A DNA stretch of 64,000 nt from Phlebotomus papatasi. Taxonomy: Eukaryota; Arthropoda; Insecta; Diptera; Psychodidae. Positions 44,301 to 56,010 of this stretch are shown in pieces (positions within the stretch are counted from its first letter, which is position 1; every line of letters begins with the position of its first letter). The notes under the pieces were generated by a model, which saw only the letters and a list, made by a program, of their open reading frames with translations, ran no database searches and was not told the DNA's origin. Location: the NCBI RefSeq assembly GCF_024763615.1, contig NC_077223.1:49848627-49912626 (forward strand). The letters run 5' to 3'. The position numbers were made by a program, and so were the translations under genes.

Positions 44301-47300
44301 GTTTCTTGATAAATACAGTACAAAATTTATATTTAAGCACAAGGAACCAAATCATAAAACTAAAGCATTAAAAATATACAAATAAAAATGAAGTACTAAA
44401 TTTATCAAGACAAAAAGCCCTGTCCAAATTGTACCATTGTCCAACTTGTACCACTTTACCCTAATTACTTATTCTATCTTTAGTTTTTTACCATAAAAAA
44501 TAGAAATATAATAAACATTTTTAGCAATTTCCAAACAGATATTCAGATATTATTTACAATTCTTTCTTGTACGTAAATGTGGATGACTTTGAACCCCTGC
44601 TCTTGTTTTTCTTTAATTCTAGAACTTAAGAACTGGTCTAAAAACTATAATGACGCTTAAAGATGGTATAAGGACTATCCTTACATGCTAAAATTAAACT
44701 AAAGCTTACGAAAAGGTGAGGTGCAAAGTCACATGCATCTACGGTAACCTTCCTTTCAGAACGATTAAGTTTATAATTTTTTAATTAATAAATATAATTT
44801 TTTTTATAATTTATTTGATTTTTCTTCCTACACTTACATTTACATTAAGAACTGACAATTTCAAAAAAATCCAAAACAGCTTCTGATCCAGTTCCTGGGT
44901 GGAACTGCTGACATATTTACAAATCACGATTTTTTTACAATAAAAGATTTCTATTAAAAAATCCAACAGAAGGCTTTACGCCCTTTCAAACTGGTACTTT
45001 TGTTGACTTTTATTAATTCCTTTAGCTCTTTCGGTACCTAAGCATGTCCCAGTAATATTACATTTTTTGATCAAAAATATCTTAGCTCAGGAATTATTTA
45101 AGGTTCAAGTAAAAAACATTCTAGATTTGAACATACATGTCGTTGTCTCTAATATACCTTTTAATTATCACAAAAATTTGGATTTTTATCGGTTCTAACC
45201 AATTCAAAAAATAGATTTTCTCAGAACCTCTATATATTTTTCTCTAGGTTACTCAAAGTCCCAAAAGATAAGAAAGAATGTATTTTGAGAAAATTTACTA
45301 TTGATAACTCTCCATTCCCTAAAGGATAAATGGAGCTATTACAATTAAAAAGGGGTGGCAAAGCGTCCGAAGCTTTGCGAGCTGCTCGAACTCTCGAGAA
45401 GGAGCTCTGCCTTATATTCCTTTTCGCAAATTTTTCTGGTGCATATAAAATTATTTTCGAATTAAATTTGTCTATAAATCACCACAAAATCATCTTAAAG
45501 TTGAAAATTGTTTAAGAAGAGGGTTTCAAAAATCATTAACAGTTTAATTAATTAATTGACCAAATCGGGTGAAAATTAGGTATTTGACCTTAAATATTTT
45601 AAGATGGAGATTTTTCCTGTGACAGATGTCAAAGGAAGAAATTTTTATCGGGACTACCTCCATATCCAAAAAATAAACGAAATCGCCAGGGCTAATTTTT
45701 TGCAAAATTAGAAAAACCTCATTTTTGACCAATGAGGGATGGGGAACGCATGAAAGGGGAGGGGGGAAATAAAGTGATTAGTTTCGAGATAATGTCATTT
45801 AAAGAGGGGTCATCGAAGACCGGAAGTTAATATCTCTTACCGTTTGAATTTTATATGGATCAAAAAACTGAAAAAGTGCGAAAAACAGTATTTTCAAAAT
45901 TGAGCTATTACAGTTACTTTGCCGATCCATCACCGATTGTGACCGATGCAGTCGGGTTCAGAATTAAAAGATCTTTCAAAAAAATTAAACCCTCCAGGGT
46001 GGTTGACCTTTGACTTTGAATAATTCAATATGGCGATTTTTCCGGTGATAGGTGTCAAAGGACGAAATGTTTAGCTGGACTACCTCCAAAACATTTCCAA
46101 AAATAAACGAAATCGTCAAGGCCGACTTTTTGCAAAGTAAAAAAACATGTTTTTGGAGGGATAAAAGGGGTGGGGGTAATTTGGGTAAGTTAGTTCGATA
46201 GAGAATGTTTACTTGTGTGGGGGTGGGTCACCAAAGACCGGAACATAATATCTCGTACCGTTTGGCAGCCAGGATGGAGAGAAATTAAAAAAAATACGGT
46301 TGTGAAAACTGCTCTCTCGTGGAGTTCGAGCATGTTTTTTTTTGAACATGTTTTTTTCTCAGCATTTTACTATTCTCATGTATTTTGCATTACCGACTTT
46401 TCTTTGTGATGGTTCCTGTCTCGACTGTTTTCCCCAGTTTTCATCGTGTCTCTAAAATAACCACCAGATTAGAAGCACTTGAGAACAGTGAAATTAATAA
46501 ATAGAAATGATCATTTTCCATTAGAATTGCATCATTATGGTGATACTCCATTAAACTACTGAAAAATGTACATGTTTTTTTAGCACTTTACAGTTTTCAA
46601 GTGCTTTACTTTACTTTGCGTTGGTTCCTGTCACGACTGTTTGGTGATTTCTGTTTGGCTGTTGAGACAGGAACCATCACAAAGAAAAGATGGTAATGCA
46701 AAAGCACTTGAAAATAGTAAAGTGCTAAAAAAATATGTTGATTTTTCATCTTTATGCTGGACTATTTTAAATCTCTAATTTTTATATTAAATATTTCACC
46801 TAAATCTTAAATTGTCTTTACTTTTTGATGGGTTAATAACTGCATGAGAAAAAGTTTTTAAATCTACATAATATTTAATTATGTTTTCTCAATTAACTCG
46901 TCAGATTCCTTGTGGTTTTTAAAGCATTATTGCCATAATGGAATGTAGTTTTACATAACACAGTCTTTTGAATTAATTCTTAAATTAGAAATTAAATAAA
47001 TTAGGGAAAAGTACTCTCCCTTCGAGCGTTCATGCCTTCGAATAATGTGAATTTTCTTTCATTTTTCCTAAGAGATTTACACATTTTTATTAAATGTTAG
47101 ATAATTATGTGTAAGTCTCTTAGGAAAAATAAAAGAGAATTCACATTATTTGAAGGCATGAACGTTCGAAGGGGGATTACTTTCCCCTATCGCATTTTAA
47201 ACGGAGCATTAACAATTTACCTGACAATCGTATTTCACGGACGCATAGAAACCATCATGAAGGCCATCACACTTAAATTCAATGTCCTCTAGATCGGGAA

Positions 47301-50300
47301 CGGAATTCAGAAATGGGTAATTGGAGAGATTATACCCATTTAATTCTCGGGGGAGATTAGGATCCCAAATGTAGTCGATTTGCGGAATTCCTGTTAGAGT
47401 GGGCTTAGTTGAATTGTGTTCTGACTTTTCTGCACCAGATGACTGAAAAATTAAAAAAAAAATTAACGATAACGATATGTGTATAAGATGAATTATAGGC
47501 TGTAAGTTGTAAAATATGTAAGATACCAAGTTCCAGAGTAAGTTTCAGTTCTTAAGGAATTTATTTGAGATGCAATAACATCTCTTCTCTTTTGCAAAAA
47601 TTCTTGGGATCTGCATGTAGTCTGGACTCTGGACAGTGTAATTTGTTGTTTTAGCGCTGTGACTTGTTATTGTACATGGTAATATTCCCAAGAAGGGCTC
47701 TTTATATTCTTCTTTGATTTTACGGTTAGGCAGTCAGACTTATGCGACTTATGTATTCACCTGGCGAAATGTGCGTCGGTGACAAAATGGCTCGCAAGTG
47801 TTTTTTTTTTCTCTTACCAAGTCTCTGATCAAAGAGTATTCACGGGACAGGAAATAGCAAGAAGCGGAGAATTATCGAGTGTCTCTTCCACTTGAAGTTA
47901 TTATTAAATAAATGCGCGTGAAAATATTGTTTGCATAACTTTACTGTTACCAAACCATATCGACAGTGAAAATGTTGAAGTGATTAATCGTCTATTAAGC
48001 GTGAATTTATCGTCCAGTTCAATTATTTCAATTTACGTTTCCTAAGTTTTCATAAACCTATTCAAATACTAATTATTAAAAATAAAATAACTTTTAACTC
48101 TTTAAAAATGGTAAATCATAGAGCTTCAGCCTTGAGTTTTGTACATTTTCAGAAGAAGATTTGATTGAGTATGAAAGAAGTTGTATATTTTTGTATAGAA
48201 ATTTCTTTGTTCTAAGTAATTACCGAAAGTTTCACATCACGGAATAAAAAATCTGCATAACAAATTGGATTTTCTTGATTATCACTATGTCTTCTTTTTT
48301 TTTTTGTAGGAACAACCCTGACTATATTAGTCGTCTATTCGCTACATGGGTAATTTTCATGCTATTTTCCTGTGAGAATGTACTTCAATTCGCAATTTTC
48401 AATTATACTATTTAGCCAAATTTCTTTCTCTCTATTTTTTCTAATTAAATAAAAAATTTTGCAATACTCTCACGTAATTTTTTTTTTAATACGGATCAAA
48501 TTTAAAGCGGCAGTAAATAGAGCGGTATTCTCTTCTTGACTATTTCCCGGCGGGGCAGTTTTACGGTAGAAATAATCAGTAAAAATTAATTTGAAAATTG
48601 TAAATCCTCAAAAACAGTGAAATATTCTTGGCAAAAGGAAAATCGAGAAGCTGTGAACTATCTTGACATTTTTGTATGCTTTAAACAGCCTTAAGATCGC
48701 TTTTTAGAAGCATTATTGATCAATAAGAATTTTTTACCAACGAAATTTATTTTTTTACCTAACTAATTTCCTATTTTTACTAACCAAAAATATTTTCCCA
48801 AAATTTAATAATTTATTAATGTCTATAAATGAAAAAAAAAAAACAGACTCCTAACAAAGAAAAATTGGGTAATTTGAGTGGCACTAGTTCTGATTGACGA
48901 TTCTTTGCTCATAAATACAATTTGTATTGAACAAAATATTTGCAAAGTTCTCACAATTATTTCACAAAGTTAGGACAAAGTAATACAATTACATAAGAAA
49001 AAAACAGACAATATTATTTAAGAAAACAATTTTGCATTTAATTTATTCTTTTATTCAGAAGAACTTTCTTTCAATTATTATTGAAATACTAAAATATACA
49101 GTGAGACCTCGATAGAGTCTACCTCCGATAGTGTCAACTTGGACATAAATTGGCTCCAATAGAGTCGACTTTTCTCTTATTATTGAACTAACAATATTTT
49201 TATGATTTTTGCGAAATTAAAACCAATCTTTTTATGTACCAATGTAACGTTTTTAACACAAAAAAACATTTATTTAAGTAGGGGAAAGTACTCTCCCTTC
49301 GAACGTTCATGCCTTCGAATAATGTGAATTTCTTTTACTTTTCCTAAGAGATTTCCACATAATCGTCACATAATTATCAATAAATTGATAATAAGCTAGC
49401 TAATATTTAATAGAAATGTTTAAATCTCTTAGGAAAACTTTAGGAAAATTCACATTATTCGAAAGCATGGACGTTCGAAGGGATAGTATTTTCCCTTACA
49501 CATTAAAACTTTAAAAGAAAGTCTATTTGATAACGTTAATTGTCTTAGAATTTTCAGTAATTAAGTAATCTACCAAAGCTCTTATAACAAAAGTGAAAAA
49601 AAATATTTGAGACACTATTTCAGAGGCGTGCAAGAACCGTTGAAACCGAATAAACGTCAAATGAAACATGTACGTCAATGATCAAAACGCTACTATAACA
49701 AACTTATTTTGACTTTAATTCGGTTTCAACGGTTTTTGCACACCTCTGCACTATTTCCTTATCTTAACATCGTAGGTGAACCTCAACATTATCACATGGA
49801 GGGTGACTTAAGATATATACTAATAATAAAAACATTCCGTAAAATCATTCCTTATTTTCCAACTTTTTCCCAAACATACGGCTTTTTTTGGCCAGAGGCA
49901 GTAGAATTCATGGATTAATTAAATAGGGTAACTATGCCAAATTTCGGCATAGTTGCATGCAAGCGCCAAAGTCTCAAGTTTGAAATGTAATATCTTTAAT
50001 AGAAATTGATTTTTTTCATTCCTTCTACTTTAGGAGTGTTGCTTAGAACCTTATAGACAGTTTATCGTCTTTATTTACTTTAAAATCGTTCTTATTACAT
50101 TTTAAAATGAATAAAAATGTAGACATAGCTTTGGTGTCCTATTTCGGCCACGTTCATTCTCATAGTTCCTTGCCCTTCGGGAATTCTTCCAATGTCTTTT
50201 TCTCCAATGTCTCTAGAGTATGTAAAAACTAAAAAATTATGGAAATTCGAGGAACAAAAAAGGTGGCCGGGATTGCAAACTGGTCGGAATTTGGCACACT

Positions 50301-53300
50301 TACTCTAAAATATTCGACTATCGTGTTGAATTTATCAATGATCTTGTACAAACATAAAATAATTTCGCATTTTAATTGTTTTTTTTTCAGATTTCAACAG
50401 AGTCAACAGGTCTGGAAATAATTAGTTGAATCGAGGTTCCACTGTATATGTAAGTATGGAGCATTGCCATATTATATTTAAATATATTTTTTTTATTTCA
50501 TTTTGTGGAATCTTAATTCAATAATATTTGATCGTCCCATTTAGTTATTCATTGCAAAATAACAATAAATTTTCAATTAAATGTATATCATTTGTTTGAA
50601 AATTCAATTGCTAGTTTTCTTTAAATAACATTTCTCTGTTCAGTGAAAGAGATATTATTATAAAATAGATTATAATAACTTATAATTTTCTTACAAAAGC
50701 TTTAAGATAATTAATTTTCTTTGCTATATATCTCAATTTTTCTTTTTTCTTATGTCCTTACACAATTATAAAAAAGAAAGTCTTTCTTAAAGTATTGGTT
50801 TTCGAATTCGGATTTTGTCACGTTATTGTTTCTGTTACTTTACGTCCAATCCAATAAGTTTGTCGAATAAAATCATTACGCGCATGTCGTGTATTGTTTT
50901 GTTGTGCTAAAAGAATTTACAATTTTTTGTGTGTTGTTAAAATAAAATGAGTTTTGAGGATAAGGAAATAAAATTTGATACCCCAAATCTGTAAGTATAA
51001 ATTTAATGAATTGCTTTCAATTTAAATTAGATTAATGTTATAAAGATATTCATTTTATTAATGCAGACAGGATCGTCTTCGTGGTGGTGAAACTACCCTT
51101 GACATAATTAGTAATGTTGAAGATACCAAGGGCAATATTGGAGATGTGGGAAGATTGATGATAACAAATTTGAGGATCATTTGGTACTCTGTGACCACTA
51201 CAAAATTTAATTTATGTAAGGAGATTCTGTCTTAAAGTTCTATATATTATATTTATTACATTTATTTATATTTCAGCTGTTGGTTGGTCTTGTGTTTTAA
51301 CCATGACAACGAAAACCGTGGCAAGCAGAGGAAGAGGAACAACGCAAGCCCTCTATATCCTGAGTATCAGTCGAAATTCTAGATTTGAATTTATTTTTAC
51401 CAATTTAACAAATTCTCAGTCAAAATTTTCTTCAGTTTTTGATATTTATCGGTATGATTAACGCATTTCACTTTTAGTAATTTCATAACATTTCATTTTT
51501 TTTTTCATAATGAAAAAGAAATATCTCTTCACAGATTATATCAATCATCAACACTTTATCGTGAGATGAAATTAAGATCTTCAATTCTTCACGAAGGATC
51601 TCTCAATGTTCTTCAAATGGAAAAAGTTTTTAATACCCTAAATGGTGTGTGGAATTTATCCAGTGATCAAGGAAATTTAGGGACTTTTATCATTACAAAT
51701 ATTCGTCTAGTTTGGTAATCCAATGTCTTTTAATTAACAACAAATTTACAAATATTTGAATAGTTATTTTTTTTTAGGTTTGCTAACATCAACGAAACTT
51801 TTAATATGTCATTGCCCTACATCCAGATTGCTAATATTCAAATTCGTGATTCAAAGTATGGCTTAGCTCTTGTGATAAACACACTAAAAATGTCCGGAGG
51901 TTATGTGTTGGGCTTTCGAATTGATCCTCCGGAAAAGCTACATGAAATCTACAAGGAGCTTACATCACTACACACTGTGTATTCTGAGACTCCAATTTTT
52001 GGTGTAGACTACAAACCAAAGCCTGATTTAGAACCACAAAACAATGATCATTTGTCAATAGATGATATTGAAGAAATTGATGAGAAGAAAAGCAACGAAA
52101 TTAATCATAATTTCTCTGCGTATCTCTCAGCAGAAGACTCTGGTGAAGTTCGCAGGCCTTCTTACTGCAAGGAACTAGGATTTGCCATGGAAAAACTAAA
52201 GGAAGGCTTTAAGATTAAGGACCTTTGGGAAATCATACCATATCAATAGCTATAGTCCATAAACGAAATTATTTCTGAATTAGGGGAAGGTGGGGCACTT
52301 TCACCCTTAAATTGCAAAACGGATCTTGAGACCATTTTGTAAAAATATGAGAAACAGAATTAAAACTTTATGTATTCTCTGAGTTACAGTTGGATTTAAG
52401 GTTAATAAAAAAAAATAACAATATTCCTTTAATTTCATTAGTCTATTGTGGAGAAGATGATTTCATTTGAATGGCAGAATGCGTGAAAGTCCCCCGTTGC
52501 GGAGCAATTTCAAGATAAATATGAGGTAATTTTTGAGAAAGATAAAATGTGTTTATATGAAACTTGCCATACCAGAATTGATTCAAATTACTATATTAAA
52601 GTCTTCTAGGACTTTAAAACATAAAAATATATGCGAGCACGAACTTTATAACAGAATTTTAACTCTAATTGATCATACAGAGAAAATAAGATATCGCCAC
52701 AAATTTCCAATCCTATTTCTTATTAATTGAGCAATTTTCTATAATTTTTTGTACGAAAGAAATGAGGAGCTCAGACCAAAAAAACGCTATTTTAATAGGG
52801 AAATGCTTACGACTTAGAGTTCTTTTGCTCCGAGCGCCTCAAATGTCTTTCGTAGTTCTAAGCTAATTCTGAACATAAATGGATCAATATATCGCCTTAG
52901 AACATGTCGTTTTTAGTATAACAGTTTTATAATAGTATTTTAAAATCTCGAATTGTTATAATACTACAAAAAAATTATAATATCTTGCTGAAAATATTCT
53001 GAAAAATATTATAACAATTAACTTTAGCGTTTTTAAGCACTTAAAAATCACTGAAAGATTTTTTTAATATTTTTGTTAATTAGTTTTTATGAAATATACT
53101 TCCCAAAAATTTCGAAATTTTTTCGACAAAAACAGATACAGAACGATTTCAGTGATCGCTTTAAGTTAATTTTGATTAAAAAAGTAAATTATTGGACACC
53201 AGAAAATTCTCCGTGTGCTTGCATGAAACTGCCCCTTACGCACTTTCGGGACTCAAATCAAAATTGTCAGAACCATGTTAGAATTCATTCAACGCTAAAT

Positions 53301-54153
53301 GCCTTATAATAGTCATAAAACCATTGGTAAATTCAGGGGGGTGACATTAGCTCTGAAAAATGCGACCGGTTTTAGTGTAATTTTTTCCCTGTTTTCGTAC
53401 ACATTCCACGAGATATCTTCAAAACTACATAGGTCGCCAATTTAGGGTTTTCTGTTGTCTCTTCGTTATTAAATTGGCTTTTATTTTGTATTAGTATTAT
53501 TTGCTAATTCATTCTACAATGACAGAAAACAGCTAATAAACTCAAAATTTTTTTCGGCTCGCTAGAAACATATAAGAAACATAGGAAATGTCATGCCCCT
53601 GGGTAAATTAATACAATTATGTTACTTCGATAGATAAGTGCAACGGTTCAGAAATTGGTGAAAATAAAACATTACAAAAAGTTTTATTTTGATGCAGTTT
53701 TATAAAATCAATTACAGAACTCAAACGAGAAGCGTCGCGAAATTAATTATTTTTATGAACATGGGTTTCAGTTATCGCTTCAGTAACATGAAGGTTTTAT
53801 TTCATTCCTTTCAAAGAGATAAGAAGAATATGCAAAAATTGAAACTGCCCTGTCGTTAAACTGCCCCACCCTCCCCTAATGAACTCAAAAGGTTCATTTC
53901 TTTAACGAAAACATAATGGGATTTTGTGTAAAATTCAAATTAAAATACTGTTCTATTATAGTTTAGTAAGTGTAATGTAATTACTTACTCCTTCATCACC
54001 ATTCGCGCTAGGATCATCGTCTAGGGGAATTTCTGTACTCGTTGTGGATGTTTTGCCGAAGATGAGGGAAGTCGCTTTTACGGCATCTGTGTGAATGGCT
54101 AAAAAAGCCGCTAAAATTGTAAGCATCAGCAGCCATCGCCACAATCTCTCCAT
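41368..54153 (-). CDS. Secreted one-domain chitin-binding protein (CPAP1-like)
   Basis: Cuticular protein analogous to peritrophins. Coding exons on the minus strand: 53989-54153, 47221-47442, 43223-43656, 41368-43150; all AG/GT and in phase, giving 867 residues. Residues 1-28 are a signal peptide (MERLWRWLLMLTILAAFLA). One CBM14 domain spans residues 111-165 with six Cys at 113, 128, 134, 144, 157 and 165 and the insect-typical CLFGIRYDFLC and FDQKTFICHFVSEVDC. A Thr run (about 183-194), an Asp/Tyr-Arg block (YYYEDDDYDDDYYEER) and a very long Pro/Arg/Glu/Tyr-rich, probably disordered tail follow. It should bind chitin in the extracellular matrix. Start: ATG at 54153; a splice acceptor at 54179 indicates an upstream 5'UTR exon. 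Intron 1 contains BBS5 on the other strand. Confidence 0.9.
44230..44461. mobile_element. GGGTAAAGTG MITE, intact copy (232 bp)
   Basis: TA-flanked; left end GGGTAAAGTGATATAATTTG, right end, inverted, GGGTAAAGTGGTACAAGTTG. Lies in an intron of the chitin-binding gene. Partial copy at 15929; a similar left end stands alone near 13426. Confidence 0.78.
45320..46300. repeat. Intronic repeat, relative of 8.2-9.9 kb
   Basis: Internally duplicated: GACCTTTGACTTTGAATAATTC and CAAAAATAAACGAAATCG(T/C)CA(A/G)GGC occur twice. Resembles the Sik3 intron copy. The minus-strand and plus-strand frames are repeat shadows. Confidence 0.55.
46310..47000. other. Intronic stretch with degenerate inverted repeats
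   Basis: At 46320-46740, GGTTCCTGTC(T/A)CGACTGTTT occurs twice and its partner GACAGGAACCATCACAAAGA once in inverse orientation, suggesting a decayed foldback. No coding signal. Confidence 0.45.
47004..47187. mobile_element. GGGGAAAGTACTCTCCC foldback MITE, copy 1
   Basis: TA-flanked. Arms of about 80 bp: GTACTCTCCCTTCGAGCGTT and ATGCCTTCGAATAATGTGAA at the left, complement at the right. It ends about 30 bp before the chitin-binding exon at 47221. Copies at 49281 and 56011; one-armed copy at 27665. Confidence 0.82.
47530..49090. other. Chitin-binding gene intron 1, no feature seen
   Basis: AT-rich; no repeat boundary or exon recognised. Confidence 0.4.
49281..49496. mobile_element. GGGGAAAGTACTCTCCC foldback MITE, copy 2
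   Basis: TA-flanked, 216 bp, with a longer AT centre than copy 1. The outermost right base has changed (CCCT for CCCC). Confidence 0.82.
49926..50305 (-). mobile_element. psq-derived MITE, copy d (internally deleted)
   Basis: TA-flanked, same ends as copies a-c but 380 bp: about 46 bp spanning the start of the psq-like frame are deleted, so the micro-frame is lost. Confidence 0.78.
50947..52249 (+). CDS. BBS5: Bardet-Biedl syndrome 5 protein (BBSome subunit)
   Basis: Subunit of the BBSome coat that moves membrane proteins into and out of cilia; BBS5 carries two PH-like domains. Five exons, 50947-50990, 51067-51215, 51277-51451, 51535-51714 and 51778-52249, all GT-AG and in phase, encode 339 residues, against 341 in human. 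The paired PH-like cores are visible: GDVGRLMITNLRIIWYS in the first and GNLGTFIITNIRLVWFANIN in the second, each at the end of a beta-rich domain. The C-terminus EKLKEGFKIKDLWEIIP is also typical. Introns are 61-83 bp. The whole gene sits inside the first coding intron of the chitin-binding gene, on the opposite strand. In insects, ciliary genes serve sensory neurons and sperm. No damage seen. Confidence 0.96.
52283..53876. mobile_element. 1.6-kb element, GGGGAAGGTGGGGCA ends
   Basis: TA-flanked; left end GGGGAAGGTGGGGCACTTTC, right end, inverted, GGGGAGGGTGGGGCAGTTTA. It starts 33 bp after the BBS5 stop, so BBS5 3'UTR probably runs into it. Contains the hAT-type insert at 53334. Confidence 0.76.
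53334..53601. mobile_element. 268-bp hAT-type MITE, copy 2 (8-bp TSD GGTAAATT)
   Basis: Exact 8-bp duplication GGTAAATT at 53326-53333 and 53602-53609. Ends CAGGGGGGTGACATTAGC and, inverted, CAGGGGCATGACATTTCC. Confidence 0.92.
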
Positions 54154-54179
54154 TGCTCTCTGCACACTCCGAATGTATC

Positions 54180-55990
54180 TGCAAAGAGAAAATTATGCAT
54201 TTTATGTAAATAATTAGAACCTTAATTTCACCTTCTTCACGTCAATATATTCTTTTATTTTTGTATAGAAGGAAGCTCATACGGAAATTTGCTAATTTAC
54301 AAAGACATAATTGTGAGAAAAATTTCCTGAGACAATCGTTCATTCTTATATAGTGAATCGGCCTGAATAGTGATAATTATATTGTGTATATAAAATGCGT
54401 TAAACGCCAAAAAGACATTTTGTGAGACTCTCTGATTGAGACCGTTGAGACCATGACACACAAAAATTATATTGCTTTTCCAAACTCTCATCTTGTGATG
54501 AAAATTTTCTGTTTAGCATGATGATTCTCCAAAGGATTTTGCTACAAGCAATGGTATGTGATCGTTTTTTTTTTGTCTTTCTGACTTCGGGAACAAGTGT
54601 ATATAAGTATTTGACCAAAGTGGCTATAAAGGCTCTTTGGTGTAGAAAAGGGGATATATAACAGCAAAGAGAAGTGTGCAATAAATTTAAACAAAAGTTG
54701 ATTCAATAGAGAAACAAGACTTGAAAAAAGCATTCAATTGCAACAAGCAACAAGAGTTGAATATGAAGAGAGCAAAAAGTCTATATAGTGAAATATAAAG
54801 TACAAAGTTGTAAGAAAATGGCTCAAACCAAAGTTGATTGCCTCGATTTGATGGTGTGAGAGCGAGAGAGCAGACAAAAAAATTATTAATTCCCGTATCA
54901 ATTCTGCTCAAGCGTTAAAAGTGAAAGTGTAACACGCAGACGGTTCGTACAATGTGACGACAATCGTCGTTTCATGCAATTTTTCGCCAAACATCTTCTT
55001 TTTCGCAATTCACATTGTCCACACCGTTTATCAGTTTGATCGAACAATATATAGAATAGAGGAACGAATCTGAATTGCACATCTTCTGCAATGTTATTGC
55101 AATGTGCAATGTGATGGTGGAGATAATTTATGTTTAAACTATTTTATATTCACGGGAAACCATCCACTGGATGACGTCCCGTTGACAATAAAGATAATAA
55201 TAATAATAAACTATTTTATAAAAACAGACCAAGTCAATGGCAAGCAAACTTGCCATCATCGAATCTCTTGCTTCTATAAAGCAAAGAACAATGCATAAAC
55301 ACAAAAGTGAAGGGTTGTTTGGATAACCACATAAGTAACATAGGAGATAGGTCGTCACATTCGGAGTATTCCCATCTCTGCCCGTTGTCTCTCGAACGCA
55401 CTAAAGCATTCCTCAAACGACTGAGAGACTTCCGCGTCCTCTTAATTTATACGTGATATCATTCACTGTATCAAGATTAATCAACTCAATCTATTTGTTT
55501 GTTAATAACTTTTAATTTTGTTAAAGAATCAATGCTTTTTTAAAATTATATTTAAGAGTGTTCCCCAGAAAAGCTATGCAAGCCATTGTGAGGAGGCGTT
55601 AATCTCAAGGTAGACCTAGAGCAGAGGGCTAATTTTTGAAATTCTCACTCGCACCCGCGAGCTCTTTAGTAGCCGAGAGAAGTGGACTCGCACACCCCGC
55701 AGATTCTTGAGTACGTGCAACGGCTAGTTTGTGTTATAAAGAAGTCGTTACAGAAAGATTTGAATCTGCAGGGTGTGCAAATTTCAAAAATTAGCCCTCA
55801 GGATGGCTGAATCCAATCCAGAATTTTTCCTTAAAGCGCCTTGAAATCGAACTCGAACAATTTCCTGAAGTGGCGGAGGATCGACAAGCGGGGGCTGCTA
55901 TACTGCATGTCATGGACCCGCGACTTAATATCCCGTTTGGGGCACCCATCGAGTGTGTCCCAGGTATTATTAATCGTATCGGAATATTTG
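54180..55990. other. Upstream of the chitin-binding gene; no coding exon seen
   Basis: A minus-strand acceptor (TTTTCTCTTTGCAG) ends at 54179, so a non-coding first exon should lie at higher coordinates, but its donor could not be chosen. At 55840-55930 a plus-strand frame (LEQFPEVAEDRQAGA) resembles the one at 57350-57400 (SEHLFDVVDDRQA), marking a degraded retroelement piece. Confidence 0.45.
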
Positions 55991-56010
55991 TTACAATGTA
56001 ATCATGTTTA

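Larger units (their letters stand above)
49099..50444. mobile_element. CAGTGAGACCTCGAT element with two nested MITEs
   Basis: TA-flanked; left end CAGTGAGACCTCGATAGAGT, right end, inverted, CAGTGGAACCTCGATTCAAC. These resemble pogo/Tigger-type termini. It hosts the foldback at 49281-49496 and the psq MITE at 49926-50305, leaving ~750 bp of its own sequence with no transposase. Ends 500 bp upstream of the BBS5 start. Confidence 0.7.

Noticed and set aside
50820..50946. X-box (RFX site) upstream of BBS5
   Set aside because: I looked for the usual ciliary-gene motif; GTTATTGTTTCTGTTAC is the nearest candidate but does not fit the consensus half-sites.
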